DNA from: Cohaesibacter sp.
Lineage (GTDB): Bacteria; Pseudomonadota; Alphaproteobacteria; Rhizobiales; Cohaesibacteraceae
Direction: 5' to 3'
Length of the DNA: 64,000 nucleotides
NCBI GenBank assembly: GCA_025210795.1
Contig: JAOAQZ010000030.1
Location: 1 to 64,000 of the forward strand
Part shown: in pieces, positions 26,098-35,775 of the stretch
How positions within the stretch are numbered: position 1 is the stretch's first letter
How the letters are laid out: the number at the start of each line of letters is the position of its first letter
Notes under the pieces: model-generated
Told to the model about the DNA's origin: nothing
Databases searched by the model: none
The model's input: the letters and a program-made list of their open reading frames with translations, nothing else
Program-made: the position numbers and the translations under genes

Positions 26098-26418
26098 TTA
26101 AGCTGTCACTTTGGAATTGATCAGTTCCTGCAATTCCTGGCTCTGGAACATTTCGCGGACAATGTCGCAACCGCCAACAAACTCACCCTTTACATAGAGT
26201 TGAGGGATGGTTGGCCAGTTGGAATAGTCCTTGATGCCCTGACGCAGGTCATCGGATTCCAGCACATTGATCCCTTTATAGGGAACCTGAAGGTAATCCA
26301 TGATCTGAACCACCTGACCGGAAAAACCACATTGCGGGAAGCTGGGCGTGCCTTTCATGAAGACTACGATATCGTTGGATTTGACTTCGTTATCGATCCA
26401 GGCATTGATGTCGCTCAT
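26098..26418 (-). CDS. grxD: Monothiol glutaredoxin, Grx4 family
   Basis: The 106-residue protein has the monothiol active site C-G-F-S within P-Q-C-G-F-S-G (about residue 30) and the W-P-T-I-P-Q-L-Y and G-G-C-D-I-V glutathione-binding motifs. Grx4 proteins carry a glutathione-ligated [2Fe-2S] cluster and act in Fe-S trafficking, usually with a BolA partner. The frame is open for 15 more codons upstream, but the ATG at 26418 has AAGGA about 9 bases ahead and gives the family N-terminus S-D-I-N-A-W-I. It lies just downstream of the bolA gene, matching the known functional pair. Confidence 0.95.
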   Translation of the reverse strand: MSDINAWIDNEVKSNDIVVFMKGTPSFPQCGFSGQVVQIMDYLQVPYKGINVLESDDLRQGIKDYSNWPTIPQLYVKGEFVGGCDIVREMFQSQELQELINSKVTA

Positions 26419-26598
26419 AGATCCGTCCTTTGCTTGTCTTGTTTGCGCCTGGACCATCTTCAAGTCAGGCCGGGGAAGCCTTGTCGTTGGTCAAATCGGC
26501 GCTGGATAATTGCCTTGCTGCTGTGCCCCTATGTCTGGCTACGGACTTGTAGCCAGCTTGGGATTTGCAGCACTGTAAGGCAATTGATGATATCGGGG

Positions 26599-26832
26599 TT
26601 ATTTAGGCACTGATGTTTGCAGGGCAAGGGCATGCAGCTCTCCGCCCATATTGCCTTTCAGTGCTTCATAAATCATCTGATGTTGCTGTACGCGGGATTT
26701 GTCGCGGAAGCTTTCCGAGACGACCTCAGCGGCAAAATGGTCGCCATCACCAGCCAGATCACGGATGGTAACATCGGCATCGGGCAGGGCTTCCTTGATC
26801 AGGGTTTCAATTTCGCGTGCATCCATTGGCAT
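26599..26832 (-). CDS. BolA-family protein
   Basis: The 77-residue protein is a small BolA/IbaG-type alpha-beta protein. It contains I-R-D-L-A-G-D-G-D-H-F and the helix-turn signature S-R-V-Q-Q-H-Q-M-I-Y, then G-G-E-L-H-A-L-A-L. BolA proteins bind monothiol glutaredoxins through a shared [2Fe-2S] cluster. The ATG at 26832 is selected because a perfect AGGAGG lies 6 bases upstream; an earlier in-frame ATG has none. grxD is the next gene downstream and purL lies upstream, an arrangement common in Rhizobiales. Confidence 0.93.
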   Translation of the reverse strand: MPMDAREIETLIKEALPDADVTIRDLAGDGDHFAAEVVSESFRDKSRVQQHQMIYEALKGNMGGELHALALQTSVPK

Positions 26833-26957
26833 GGTTGGCCTCCTCACAAATTAGTCGCAGCGCTGGCAAGGCCTGCCATTGCAGACGAGAAACCAGCCAG
26901 ACGGGTCTGGCTGGATCAACCTTTTTGGCGTTATAGCAGCTTGGCTGCTGTAAAGCC

Positions 26958-29159
26958 TTAGGATTGGGTCATATAGTTCGGGAACCAATCTTCGTGTGCG
27001 CTGTTCAATTTTGCAACGGAAATGCTGCCATGACCCACGACTTTTAGATCTTTTCCGGTCACAAAGCCCAATTTGTCTGCGGGAATGTTAGCTTTTTGCG
27101 CTAAATCCAGCAACGCATCAGCCTGATTGGCTGCACAGGTGATCAGATAACGGGCCTGATCTTCTGCGTAAAAGGCAATATGGGCATTCTCAGAAGGCAA
27201 TTCAATATCTGCGCCAAGGCCAGACTTCATGGCCATTTCAGCAACGCCAACCCCAAGACCGCCGTCAGAGAGGTCATGAGCGGCATTGATGGCACCGGAG
27301 CGGATGGAAGTGCGCACAAAATCCCCTGTTGCCTTTTCTTTTGCCAGATCAACAGAAGGAGGAGCGCCTTCTTCGCGGCCCAGAATTTCGCGCACATACA
27401 GGCTCTGCCCCATCTCTGTGCCATGCCCACCGATGAGCAGAATGACATCGCCTTCTGCAATAAAGCTGTTGCCGCAGGCAATAGCGACATCAGGAAGCAG
27501 GCCAACTGCGCCAATGGCGGGGGTTGGCAGGATGGCTTCGCCGGATGTTTCGTTATAGAGCGAAACGTTGCCCGAGACGATTGGCATATCAAGGGCTGAA
27601 CAGGCTTCACCAATGCCTTTGATACAGCCGACAAACTGGCCCATAATTTCCGGCTTTTCAGGATTGCCGAAATTAAGGTTGTCGGTTGTGGCCAGAGGCT
27701 CGGCACCCACAGCGTTGAGGTTACGCCAGCATTCTGCAACGGCCTGTTTGCCGCCTTCAAACGGATCAGCCTTACAATAACGCGGTGTAACATCCACAGA
27801 GAAGGCAAGACCCTTTTGTGTGCCGTCGACCCGGATCACGCCAGCATCACCGCCTGGGCGCTGCTTGGTGTTGCCCTGGATCATGGTGTCATATTGCTCC
27901 CAAACCCAGCGGCGGGAGGCAAGATCAGGGGTGCCAACCATTTTATAAAGGCTGTCGAGCAGATTCGCCGGAGCCTTAACGGAGGCTGCATCAATTGCAG
28001 GCAGTTTTGGCGATTCGACCCAAGGGCGATCATATTCAGGGGCTTCGTCGCCCAATTCCTTGATCGGCAGGTCGGCAACCAGCTCGTCATTGTGATAGAT
28101 CTTGAAGCGCAGCGTGTCGGTGGTGACACCAACTTCGGCAAAGTCCAGCTCCCACTTGCGGAAGACAGCTTCTGCTGCTTCGCGCTTTTCAGGATGCAGA
28201 ACCATCAACATGCGCTCTTGGGATTCGGACAGCATCATTTCGTAGGCTGTCATATTCTCTTCGCGGCAAGGAACCTTGTTGAGGTTAAGATCCACCCCAA
28301 GATTGCCTTTTGCGCCCATCTCGACCGCAGAACAGGTCAGGCCAGCGGCCCCCATATCCTGAATGGCGATCACGGCACCGGTCTGCATCAGCTCTAACGT
28401 AGCTTCCATCAGGCGTTTTTCGGAGAAGGGGTCTCCCACCTGAACAGTAGGACGCTTTTCTTCCGAATCATCGTCAAATTCAGCAGATGCCATGGTGGCA
28501 CCGCCCACGCCGTCGCGGCCGGTCTTGGCACCAAGATAGACAACGGGCATGCCCACGCCCTTGGCTTCGGACAGGAAGATCTTGTCAGCGTCTGCAAGGC
28601 CTGCGGCAAAGGCATTGACGAGGCAGTTGCCGTTGTAAGAGGGGTGGAAGTTCACTTCACCGCCAACGGTGGGAACGCCAAAGCAGTTGCCATAGCCGCC
28701 AACGCCAGCCACAACGCCAGAGACAATGTGGCGGGTGCGCTCATGATCCGGCTCGCCAAAGCGCAGGGCATTCATGGCAGCAACCGGACGGGCACCCATG
28801 GTGAAGACATCGCGCAGGATGCCGCCAACGCCGGTGGCAGCGCCCTGATAGGGCTCGATGTAAGAGGGGTGGTTGTGGCTTTCCATTTTAAAGACAATGG
28901 CCTGTCCATCGTCGATATCGACCACACCGGCATTCTCGCCCGGACCTTCTATGACGCGCGGGCCATCGGTTGGCAGGGTGCGGAGCCATTTTTTAGAGGA
29001 TTTGTAAGAGCAATGCTCGTTCCACATGGCTGAGAAGATGCCAAGCTCGGTGATGGTTGGCTCGCGGCCAATCAGCCCGAGAATGCGCTCATATTCGTCC
29101 GGCTTGAGGCCATGTTCAGCGATCAGCTCGGGGGTAATCTGGATGTTTTGTACCGTCAT
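26958..29159 (-). CDS. purL: Phosphoribosylformylglycinamidine synthase subunit PurL
   Basis: This is the synthetase subunit of the fourth step of purine synthesis, converting FGAR to FGAM with ATP and ammonia supplied by PurQ. The 733-residue length identifies the short, multi-subunit type that requires PurQ and PurS. Motifs include M-E-S-H-N-H-P-S with the ATP-binding segment, G-V-G-G-I-L-R-D and [10 protein letters not shown] in the second half. Its ATG overlaps the purQ stop by 4 bases, indicating translational coupling. Confidence 0.97.
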   Translation of the reverse strand: MTVQNIQITPELIAEHGLKPDEYERILGLIGREPTITELGIFSAMWNEHCSYKSSKKWLRTLPTDGPRVIEGPGENAGVVDIDDGQAIVFKMESHNHPSYIEPYQGAATGVGGILRDVFTMGARPVAAMNALRFGEPDHERTRHIVSGVVAGVGGYGNCFGVPTVGGEVNFHPSYNGNCLVNAFAAGLADADKIFLSEAKGVGMPVVYLGAKTGRDGVGGATMASAEFDDDSEEKRPTVQVGDPFSEKRLMEATLELMQTGAVIAIQDMGAAGLTCSAVEMGAKGNLGVDLNLNKVPCREENMTAYEMMLSESQERMLMVLHPEKREAAEAVFRKWELDFAEVGVTTDTLRFKIYHNDELVADLPIKELGDEAPEYDRPWVESPKLPAIDAASVKAPANLLDSLYKMVGTPDLASRRWVWEQYDTMIQGNTKQRPGGDAGVIRVDGTQKGLAFSVDVTPRYCKADPFEGGKQAVAECWRNLNAVGAEPLATTDNLNFGNPEKPEIMGQFVGCIKGIGEACSALDMPIVSGNVSLYNETSGEAILPTPAIGAVGLLPDVAIACGNSFIAEGDVILLIGGHGTEMGQSLYVREILGREEGAPPSVDLAKEKATGDFVRTSIRSGAINAAHDLSDGGLGVGVAEMAMKSGLGADIELPSENAHIAFYAEDQARYLITCAANQADALLDLAQKANIPADKLGFVTGKDLKVVGHGSISVAKLNSAHEDWFPNYMTQS

Positions 29160-29845
29160 GCCACCTTCTCCAACAGGCTTTCAAACAGGCCGCGCCCATC
29201 AAGGCCGCCATGCAAATCTTCGATCAGGTTTTCAGGATGGGGCATCATGCCCAAAATGGTGCCGCGAGCATTCATGATGCCGGCAATATTGTTGCGAGAG
29301 CCATTGATATTGGCCTCAGGGGTAACTTCCCCGTTTTCATCTGCATAGCGGAACAGCACCCGCCCGTCGCCTTCCAGCATGGCGAGGGTCTCATCATCAG
29401 CAAAGTAATTGCCGTCATGGTGAGCGACAGGGCACAAGATGGTCTGGCCATCTTCATAGGCCCATGTGAAATCGGTCTCGTTATTCTCCACCCGCAAATG
29501 GGTCTTTTTGCAAATGAAGTTTAGGCCTGCATTGCGCATCAGGGCACCGGGCAGGATGCCGGTTTCGGTGAGGATCTGGAAGCCGTTGCAGACCCCGAGG
29601 ATTTTCACCCCGTCTTTTGCCTTGGCCAGCAGGTCTTTGACGACAGGAGAGCGGGCTGCAATGGCACCAGAGCGCAGATAATCGCCATAGGAGAAACCGC
29701 CCGGCACGATGATCAGATCACTTTGGGGGATTTCGGTTTCGGTATGCCAGACCATGGTTGGCTCGGCACCAGAGACGGAGCGCACGGCGGCTGCCATATC
29801 ATGCTCACGGTTGGTGCCAGGAAATACAAGGATTGCAGTTTTCAT
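29156..29845 (-). CDS. purQ: Phosphoribosylformylglycinamidine synthase subunit PurQ
   Basis: This is the glutaminase subunit that feeds ammonia to PurL. The 229-residue class I amidotransferase begins [13 protein letters not shown], has [11 protein letters not shown] and the nucleophile Cys in G-V-C-N-G-F-Q. The catalytic His and Glu are in M-P-H-P-E-N. It overlaps purL by 4 bases and sits downstream of the small membrane protein and purS. Confidence 0.97.
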   Translation of the reverse strand: MKTAILVFPGTNREHDMAAAVRSVSGAEPTMVWHTETEIPQSDLIIVPGGFSYGDYLRSGAIAARSPVVKDLLAKAKDGVKILGVCNGFQILTETGILPGALMRNAGLNFICKKTHLRVENNETDFTWAYEDGQTILCPVAHHDGNYFADDETLAMLEGDGRVLFRYADENGEVTPEANINGSRNNIAGIMNARGTILGMMPHPENLIEDLHGGLDGRGLFESLLEKVA

Positions 29846-29932
29846 AACAGCCTCGTCCTGAGAAGCGGGTGGGGCAAAAGCCTAAAGCAGTTAAGGCGAA
29901 CTAGCCTGACGGATAAGATCGGGTGCGATGAG

Positions 29933-30142
29933 CTAGAGAAGAAACAGGATGGCAAGCACAGAGGCGATAACCGGAATGAGGATGAAGATGCCTGCCTTGA
30001 TGAGCATAAAGCGAATGGCTTTGGCATTTTCGGCTCTTTGGTCATAGCCTGTCTGGCTATCTATGCCCTGATGATTGACCGGGCTTTCCTGCGGGTCTGT
30101 CTCTTGATGATCCTTCTTGGTGGGGAGGAGCTGCTCACTCAT
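29933..30142 (-). CDS. Small membrane protein of the purS-purQ interval
   Basis: The 69-residue protein has a polar, Gln/Asp-rich N-terminus of about 45 residues and one C-terminal membrane segment (L-I-K-A-G-I-F-I-L-I-P-V-I-A and on). Similar short proteins sit between purS and purQ in other Rhizobiales and are annotated as FGAM-synthase-associated small membrane proteins; the function is unknown. The ATG at 30142 is chosen because the longer upstream frame runs into purS-proximal sequence with no resemblance to a protein. The ribosome binding site is weak. Confidence 0.7.
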   Translation of the reverse strand: MSEQLLPTKKDHQETDPQESPVNHQGIDSQTGYDQRAENAKAIRFMLIKAGIFILIPVIASVLAILFLL

Positions 30143-30177
30143 GAGATGCAAAATCCAATCCTGATGGCAAAATTGGC

Positions 30178-30417
30178 CTAGAGAATATCGATGTGATAAT
30201 TCTCGATGACAGTGTTGGCCAGAAGCTTTTCGCACATGTCGGTCAGCTTGGCCTTAGCTGCGGACTGGTCGCTATCGCTCAGTTCGATATCAATGACCTT
30301 GCCCTGACGGACGCTATCAACCCCGCCGAAGCCGAGTGCGCCCAGAGCGCCTTCAATGGCCTTGCCTTGTGGGTCCAATACGCCGTTTTTCAAAGTGACG
30401 GTGATGCGAGCTTTCAT
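30178..30417 (-). CDS. purS: Phosphoribosylformylglycinamidine synthase subunit PurS
   Basis: The 79-residue protein is the small structural subunit that bridges PurL and PurQ. It has the family pattern A-R-I-T-V-T-L-K-N-G-V-L-D-P-Q-G-K-A-I, then L-G-F-G-G-V and the R-Q-G-K-V-I-D-I strand, ending N-T-V-I-E-N-Y. It lies downstream of purC, separated by a hairpin, and upstream of purQ and purL. Confidence 0.96.
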   Translation of the reverse strand: MKARITVTLKNGVLDPQGKAIEGALGALGFGGVDSVRQGKVIDIELSDSDQSAAKAKLTDMCEKLLANTVIENYHIDIL

Positions 30418-30481
30418 TGTCTTGCTATCCTGTTCGTCGTAGGTCAGCCCGCAGCAATTGGCGGGCCGGGGAATAGAAAGA

Positions 30482-30512
30482 CCAAAAGGCAGAAGAGATG
30501 TCTGCCTTTTGG
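30482..30512 (-). terminator. Hairpin between purC and purS
   Basis: CCAAAAGGCAGA and TCTGCCTTTTGG form a perfect 12-bp stem with a 7-base loop. On the minus strand the sequence after it is only mildly T-rich, so it may be a partial terminator or an mRNA-processing hairpin that sets different levels of purC and purSQL. Confidence 0.55.
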
Positions 30513-30527
30513 TTTAAGATATGCGAA

Positions 30528-31292
30528 TTACTTGACCAGAACCGGGCCGGTGCCCTTATGTTCGGTATTGATATTGTGGATGCCGAGGCGCGAGGCCACT
30601 TCCTGATAGGCTTCCAGCATGCCGCCCATTTCCTGACGGAAACGGTCTTTGTCTAGCTTGTCGTTGGAATCAATGTCCCACAGGCGGCAGCTGTCGGGGG
30701 AGATTTCATCGGCCAGAATGACCCGCATGGTATCCCCTTCAAAATGACGGCCACATTCGATCTTGAAGTCGACAAGACGGATGCCCACGGCGCGGAACAT
30801 GCCGCACAGGAAGTCATTGATGCGGATGGCCAGCGCCATGATGTCATCAATTTCCTGCGGGGAGGCCCAACCAAAGGCTGTGATATGCTCTTCAGAGACC
30901 ATAGGGTCGTCAAGTGCGTCATTCTTGTAGCAAAACTCAATCACGGAGCGGGGCAATTGTGTGCCTTCTTCCAGACCAAGGCGTTTGGCGATGGAACCGG
31001 CGGCCACATTGCGCACGATGATCTCAAGAGGAATGATTTCGCATTCCTTGATCAATTGCTCACGCATGTTCAGGCGTTTGATGAAATGGGTCTGAATGCC
31101 GATGGCGTTCAGATTCTCGAAGATATATTCCGAGATGCGGTTGTTCAGCACCCCTTTGCCATCAACAATCTCGTGCTTTTTGTTGTTGAACGCAGTTGCA
31201 TCGTCCTTGAAATGGGCAACTAGGGTTCCGGGCTCCGGGCCTTCATAAAGAATTTTGGCCTTGCCTTCATAGATCCGACGACGACGATTCAT
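30528..31292 (-). CDS. purC: SAICAR synthetase PurC
   Basis: This is phosphoribosylaminoimidazole-succinocarboxamide synthase, the aspartate-adding step of purine synthesis. At 254 residues it is of normal length. It begins [13 protein letters not shown], contains [13 protein letters not shown]-like I-V-R-N-V-A-A-G-S, and the signature L-V-D-F-K-I-E-C-G followed by [11 protein letters not shown]. It is first in the minus-strand purine operon; a short hairpin (31315-31331) lies in its leader. Confidence 0.97.
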   Translation of the reverse strand: MNRRRRIYEGKAKILYEGPEPGTLVAHFKDDATAFNNKKHEIVDGKGVLNNRISEYIFENLNAIGIQTHFIKRLNMREQLIKECEIIPLEIIVRNVAAGSIAKRLGLEEGTQLPRSVIEFCYKNDALDDPMVSEEHITAFGWASPQEIDDIMALAIRINDFLCGMFRAVGIRLVDFKIECGRHFEGDTMRVILADEISPDSCRLWDIDSNDKLDKDRFRQEMGGMLEAYQEVASRLGIHNINTEHKGTGPVLVK

Positions 31293-31826
31293 CTGTGAGT
31301 ACCGCTCGGTTTTAGGCTCGATGTACGAGCCGTGGTGTATGTGCTGTGGTTCGCATTTCAGACCTGAGAAGAATCAAAGATCTTGCCGAGAGAGCATAAA
31401 CCGCATGAGGGCGGTCTGAATAGCATCAAATGCAGCAATGACCGGTCTGTCTCTTGGTCCTCATTGTACGAATTTGCTGGCTGCTTAGCGAATCTTGGCG
31501 GGATTCACAATCGCTGAAAGGGCCTGATGTTTAACTTTTTTGCCTGTCTCTTTAAAAAAATCAGCTGTGCAGCTTAAAAGGCATCATCTGGAATTGGATC
31601 AGACTGAAAATGTGGACAGATGGCAGCTTGTGGGCCTTTTGGCTGCTGGTCTCTGTGTTTGTTCGTGGCTATAATTCTGGTTAAGAGAAGATTTGCTGGT
31701 TCTACCTAAAGTACGAGCGAAAGGTCGAGGAAATTCGCTCTGTTCTGGTTGCCTTTTGGTGATTAGTTCGTATATGTGAATGAGAGAATTAAATATCAGG
31801 CTGAGGCCGGGTCTAGGAGAAGTTTC
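31293..31826. other. Divergent regulatory region purC / DUF1476 gene
   Basis: This 534-base gap between divergent genes contains a small perfect hairpin, GGCTCG-N5-CGAGCC at 31315-31331, about 25 bases upstream of purC. The rest is AT-rich with no recognisable riboswitch, tRNA or small gene. Confidence 0.45.
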
Positions 31827-32150
31827 ATGACAACCTTCGACAAGCGTGAAGAAGCATTTGAAGCCAAGTTTGCGCATGATGAGGAACTGCGGTTCAAAGC
31901 AACTGCGCGCCGGAACAAACTGCTCGGTTTGTGGGCTGCCGAGAAATTGGGTCTTGAGGGCGACAAAGCCGAAGACTATGCCAAGGAAGTTGTCCGCTCT
32001 GACTTTGAAGAGCCGGGCGATGAAGATGTTTATCGCAAAATTGAAGCTGACTTCAAAGAAGGCAATGTTGACCAGTCCGAGCATCAGATCCGCCGCACCA
32101 TGACTGATCTGATGAGCACTGCTTTGCAGCAGATCAGTGAAGAAGGCTAA
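31827..32150 (+). CDS. DUF1476 protein, F1-ATPase inhibitor zeta subunit family
   Basis: The 107-residue, charged, helical protein matches the alphaproteobacterial zeta family (PF07345). Its N-terminus is F-D-K-R-E-E-A-F-E-A-K-F-A-H-D-E-E, followed by R-R-N-K-L-L-G-L-W-A-A and a C-terminal four-helix region. In Paracoccus the zeta N-terminus inserts into F1 and blocks ATP hydrolysis. The ATG at 31827 has AGGAG 7 bases ahead and gives the known N-terminus; a longer in-frame start at 31776 does not. Its position next to purC is conserved in Rhizobiales. Confidence 0.92.
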   Translation: MTTFDKREEAFEAKFAHDEELRFKATARRNKLLGLWAAEKLGLEGDKAEDYAKEVVRSDFEEPGDEDVYRKIEADFKEGNVDQSEHQIRRTMTDLMSTALQQISEEG

Positions 32151-32196
32151 GATCCTCAATATAGCTTGAGGATTTGGACTTTTCTATGTGAATGAT

Positions 32197-32229
32197 GAAG
32201 GCCGTTGGATTTCCATCGGCCTTTCTTTT
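32197..32229 (+). terminator. Terminator after the DUF1476 gene
   Basis: AAGGCCGTTGGA and TCCATCGGCCTT form a 12-bp stem with one mismatch, followed by TTCTTTTT. Confidence 0.8.
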
Positions 32230-32345
32230 TGTCTTGTCGCTTCTGTGCGCTGCTGGGGATTGATGGTGGCTGTGTGGTTATGCGCGGTTGAGCTTTGTGC
32301 AAAAGGGCTGTTAGCATCAAGGGACGACAAAAAGGGAGCACCCGT

Positions 32346-33131
32346 ATGATTGCAATGACGGCTTTAAAGCAAGGGTTAGAGGCAAATGAACGCCTTTATA
32401 GTGGCTGGTGTAATATGGGGGATGCCCAGATTGCGGAAGTGATTGCTCGCGCGCCTTTTGGGGCGGTGACCATTGATATGCAGCATGGAGGCATAGGCTT
32501 TGAGCAGGCGCGGGCTATGACCACTTCGGTCACGATGGCTGGCAAACCCGCAATCGTGCGCATTCCCGTCGGGGAGTTTTCCATGGCCAGTCGGGCACTT
32601 GATTTTGGAGCTCAGGCCATCATCGCGCCAATGATCAATTGCCGCCAAGATGCAGAGCAGTTTGTTGCGGCAGTTAAATATCCGCCCATTGGCGAGCGCT
32701 CTTATGCGCCCATGCGGGCCTGTGATCTGTTTGGGATTGAGGCTCCTAACGATTATGTCCGGGCGGGCAATGATGCCTGTCTGGCTTTTGCCATGATCGA
32801 GACCATGCGCGCGCTTGATAATCTTGATGAGATTTTGGCGGTGCCGGGGCTGGATGGTCTCTTTATGGGGCCTGCCGACATGTCTTTGACCCTTCTTAAA
32901 GGCGAGAAGGTGGATATGGATAATGAGGCTGCGAACGAGATCTATAAAAAGGTTGCTCGTGTAACCCTTGATGCTGGCAAGATGCCTGCCATTTATGCTC
33001 CAACCAGTGATTATGCCAACCGATTCTCTGACTATGGCTATCGTCTGATCGCCATTGGCTCTGATGCCGGATATCTGCGTATGGGAATGGCGCAGGTTTT
33101 GGAAAGCCTGCATAGTTTGAAGGAAAAGTGA
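32346..33131 (+). CDS. HpcH/HpaI-family aldolase
   Basis: The 261-residue protein is a metal-dependent class II pyruvate aldolase of the HpcH/HpaI/citrate-lyase-beta family. It has the I-D-M-Q-H-G motif, R-I-P-V-G and Q-A-I-I-A-P-M-I-N strands, the metal-ligand Glu in M-I-E-T, and F-M-G-P-A-D-M-S with the second ligand Asp. Such enzymes cleave 4-hydroxy-2-oxo acids to pyruvate and an aldehyde. The substrate cannot be read from the sequence or neighbours. The ATG at 32346 has GGGAG about 8 bases ahead; earlier in-frame starts lack family similarity. It appears monocistronic. Confidence 0.88.
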   Translation: MIAMTALKQGLEANERLYSGWCNMGDAQIAEVIARAPFGAVTIDMQHGGIGFEQARAMTTSVTMAGKPAIVRIPVGEFSMASRALDFGAQAIIAPMINCRQDAEQFVAAVKYPPIGERSYAPMRACDLFGIEAPNDYVRAGNDACLAFAMIETMRALDNLDEILAVPGLDGLFMGPADMSLTLLKGEKVDMDNEAANEIYKKVARVTLDAGKMPAIYAPTSDYANRFSDYGYRLIAIGSDAGYLRMGMAQVLESLHSLKEK

Positions 33132-33281
33132 GTAGATTTTCGTAAGATGCCAACTTGCCGCAGGGGGATTTGATCTCAATCAACGCAACCTGAGACGTCT
33201 GGTCACATTCTGGGGTTAGTGACCAGACCCTAATGGAGGTGCTTGGATTTAAGCACCTGTCTTTGCCGCGGGAGAAACCCT

Positions 33282-33506
33282 ATGCTGAAATTGACAGCAA
33301 TTTTCTACATCATTATCGCGCCAACCATGGCCGGTATTTTTGCCCTTGTGCCATTGTCCATGGCAGGAACTCTTGATTTTGATTACAAGCAGTTTCTTGC
33401 TTTTGTGATTGGCGGTGCGGTTCTGGCTATTCCTGTTTCTTGGTTTGTTGCTGGCAAGGTGAACAACCTGATCGCCAAAACCAAAGGTCCTCAAGCAACA
33501 GCTTAA
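33282..33506 (+). CDS. Small two-helix membrane protein, unknown function
   Basis: The 74-residue protein has two hydrophobic membrane segments (about residues 3-25 and 36-56) joined by a polar loop, then a short basic C-terminus. GGGAG lies about 8 bases before the ATG at 33282. Similar short proteins occur in Rhizobiales, sometimes mislabelled as CTP synthetase. Nothing in the sequence indicates an enzyme. A strong terminator follows. Confidence 0.75.
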   Translation: MLKLTAIFYIIIAPTMAGIFALVPLSMAGTLDFDYKQFLAFVIGGAVLAIPVSWFVAGKVNNLIAKTKGPQATA

Positions 33507-33575
33507 AGAGTGGCTTGATGCAAGGATTAGCACGACTTGATCTTTGCTTTGCAATGATCGGTAGAAGCTGAGACC

Positions 33576-33614
33576 AAAAAACCAGATGCTGTGTTTGCAG
33601 CATCTGGTTTTTTT
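33576..33614. terminator. Bidirectional terminator
   Basis: CCAGATGCTG and CAGCATCTGG form a perfect 10-bp stem around a 6-base loop, flanked by A6 and T7, between the small membrane protein gene (+) and the RBBP9-like gene (-). Confidence 0.9.
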
Positions 33615-33674
33615 ATGTCTGATTTTTACTTGCACTGCTCGCGTGGTGACGCGGCGGGCTTTTCGCAAGGGAGC

Positions 33675-34232
33675 TTATTTCGGGATTTTGCTCAAGAAAC
33701 TGGCAAAGGTCATCAGACCTTCGGGCCATGGGCCCTGACCACTTTTCTCGTTCACGTGACCGGATTCGCCTGCATCCACGAAGGTAGAGCCCCAGCTTTT
33801 GCCAAACTTTTCCGCGGTCTCATAGGCGCAATAGGGATCGGTGCGCGAGGCAACAAGGATAGAGGGGAAAGCCAGTTTGATATCTGGAATAGGGGCAAAG
33901 CTGCGCAGGCTTTGGGGCACATGATCATCGCATTCCACATTTGGAAGCCCGACAAAGAAAGCGCCTTTGATGATGCCGGGGGTAATGGCATGGGCGGCTT
34001 TAACCGCTGCAACCACGCCCAGAGAATGGGCCACCAGAATGGCTGGTCGCTGTGCCTGTTCAACATCGCGGATGATCTGGCCGACCCAGCTTTCAGGCTC
34101 GGGATTGGCCCAATCAAGCTGCTCCACGCGCCGAGCGCTTTTGATCTTGGCTTCCCAGCGTGATTGCCAATGATCGGGGCCGGAATTGTCCAGTCCCGGA
34201 ATGATGAAAATGTCTGCCTCAGACGCTTTCAT
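33675..34232 (-). CDS. RBBP9/YdeN-family alpha/beta hydrolase
   Basis: The 185-residue serine hydrolase has the family start I-F-I-I-P-G-L-D-N-S-G-P-D-H-W and the nucleophile elbow V-A-H-S-L-G-V. It carries the acidic residue in A-S-R-T-D-P-Y and the catalytic His in S-G-H-V-N. The natural substrate of this family is not established. The ATG at 34232 is preferred because AAGGTGAG lies just upstream and the family motif follows at once; the frame is open further upstream without similarity. Confidence 0.88.
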   Translation of the reverse strand: MKASEADIFIIPGLDNSGPDHWQSRWEAKIKSARRVEQLDWANPEPESWVGQIIRDVEQAQRPAILVAHSLGVVAAVKAAHAITPGIIKGAFFVGLPNVECDDHVPQSLRSFAPIPDIKLAFPSILVASRTDPYCAYETAEKFGKSWGSTFVDAGESGHVNEKSGQGPWPEGLMTFASFLSKIPK

Positions 34233-34277
34233 GCGCTCACCTTTTAATTGCTTGATATTGTTTTGACTAAGAGATTT

Positions 34278-34312
34278 TAGGCCATGCCGGTTTGTATATC
34301 CAGCATGGCCTA
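34278..34312. repeat. 10-bp inverted repeat downstream of purB
   Basis: TAGGCCATGC and GCATGGCCTA are separated by 15 bases, in the gap between purB and the RBBP9-like gene. Neither strand shows a T-tract after the stem, so it is reported as a hairpin rather than a terminator. Confidence 0.5.
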
Positions 34313-34363
34313 ATGTTGTCGAACGGATTTTTTGATTGAGTGATTTCTCACTCAACAGCTTGA

Positions 34364-35692
34364 TTAGCTCTCGCCAAAGACCCGCTTGAAGATCACATCA
34401 ACATTTTTGGTGTGATAGCCAAGGTCGAAGCGATCCTTGATTTCTTCTTCTGAAAGATAGCTGCGAACATCTTCGTCGCCCAGCAGTTCGGTCAGGAAGT
34501 CAACGCCAGCAGAACCGGAGACCTGATAGCTGTCCCAGACCTTCATGGCGTTGCGCTGTACCAGACGGTAAGCGTCTTCGCGTGAAGAGCCAGCTTGCGT
34601 GAGAGCCAGCAGGATGCGCTGGGAGTGAACCAGGCCGCCAAGACGATCCATGTTGCCCATCATGCGCTCTGGATAAACCATCAGCTTATCGATGACGCCA
34701 GTGAGGCGAACGAGAGCGAAGTCAAGGGTGACGGTTGCATCGGGGCCGATCATGCGTTCAACGGAAGAGTGGGAGATATCCCGCTCGTGCCACAGGGCGA
34801 CATTTTCCATAGCGGGAATGGAGAAACCGCGCACGATACGGGCCAGACCGGTGAGGTTCTCGGTCAGCACAGGATTGCGCTTGTGCGGCATGGCAGAAGA
34901 GCCTTTCTGGCCCTTGGAGAAGAATTCTTCCGCTTCCAGAACTTCGGTGCGCTGCAGGTGGCGCACTTCGGTGGCGACACGCTCGATGGAAGAGGCGATC
35001 ACGCCCAGAGTGGCAAAGAACATGGCATGACGGTCACGCGGGATAACCTGAGTGGAGACTGGCTCCGCCTGCAGGCCCAGAGCGTTTGCGACATGCTCTT
35101 CTACGCTTGGATCGATATTGGCAAAGGTGCCAACAGCACCGGAAATGGCGCAAGTTGCGATCTCTTCGCGCGCATCGATCAGGCGCTTCTTACAACGGTC
35201 GAACTCGGCATAGGCTTCAGCCATTTTCAGGCCAAAGGTGACAGGCTCTGCATGGATGCCGTGGGAGCGGCCGATGCAGACAGTGTCTTTATGTTCCATG
35301 GCGCGGCGCTTGATAGCGGCCAGCAGGGCGTCCATGTCTTCCAGCAGCAAGTCAGCTGCGCGAACCAGCTGAACGTTGAAGCAGGTATCAAGAACATCAG
35401 AAGAGGTCATGCCCTGATGGACAAAGCGGGCATCGGGGCCAACGATTTCGGCCAGATGCGTGAGGAAGGCAATCACATCATGCTTGGTTTCGCGCTCGAT
35501 CTCGTCAATGCGATCGATGTCAAAGGTTGCGGATCCGCCCTTTTCCCAGATGGTTTTGGCAGCTTCCTTTGGAATAACGCCAAGCTCGGCCAAAGCATCG
35601 CAAGCATGGGCTTCGATTTCGAACCAGATGCGAAACTTGGATTCAGGGGACCAGATGTCAACCATTTCCTGACGGGAATAACGTGGGATCAT
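34364..35692 (-). CDS. purB: Adenylosuccinate lyase
   Basis: It catalyses two fumarate-releasing steps, SAICAR to AICAR and adenylosuccinate to AMP. The 442-residue protein has M-T-S-S-D-V-L-D-T, the R-S-H-G-I-H-A-E-P motif and the fumarase/ASL signature S-S-A-M-P-H-K-R-N-P near residue 270. It lies 83 bases downstream of rpe on the same strand; whether they are cotranscribed is not clear. It complements the purCSQL operon 5 kb away. Confidence 0.97.
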   Translation of the reverse strand: MIPRYSRQEMVDIWSPESKFRIWFEIEAHACDALAELGVIPKEAAKTIWEKGGSATFDIDRIDEIERETKHDVIAFLTHLAEIVGPDARFVHQGMTSSDVLDTCFNVQLVRAADLLLEDMDALLAAIKRRAMEHKDTVCIGRSHGIHAEPVTFGLKMAEAYAEFDRCKKRLIDAREEIATCAISGAVGTFANIDPSVEEHVANALGLQAEPVSTQVIPRDRHAMFFATLGVIASSIERVATEVRHLQRTEVLEAEEFFSKGQKGSSAMPHKRNPVLTENLTGLARIVRGFSIPAMENVALWHERDISHSSVERMIGPDATVTLDFALVRLTGVIDKLMVYPERMMGNMDRLGGLVHSQRILLALTQAGSSREDAYRLVQRNAMKVWDSYQVSGSAGVDFLTELLGDEDVRSYLSEEEIKDRFDLGYHTKNVDVIFKRVFGES

Positions 35693-35775
35693 TTCAGAAA
35701 CCTTCTTAAACGTACGTGAGATTTGTAAATCTGCAAGGAAAGGGCGGGATGTCTCGCCCCGCCAAAGAGGAGTGA

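Noticed and set aside
35741..35762. GGGCG/CGCCC hairpin between rpe and purB as a terminator.
   Set aside because: The 5-bp stem and short TTTCCTT tail are too weak, and the genes may be cotranscribed.
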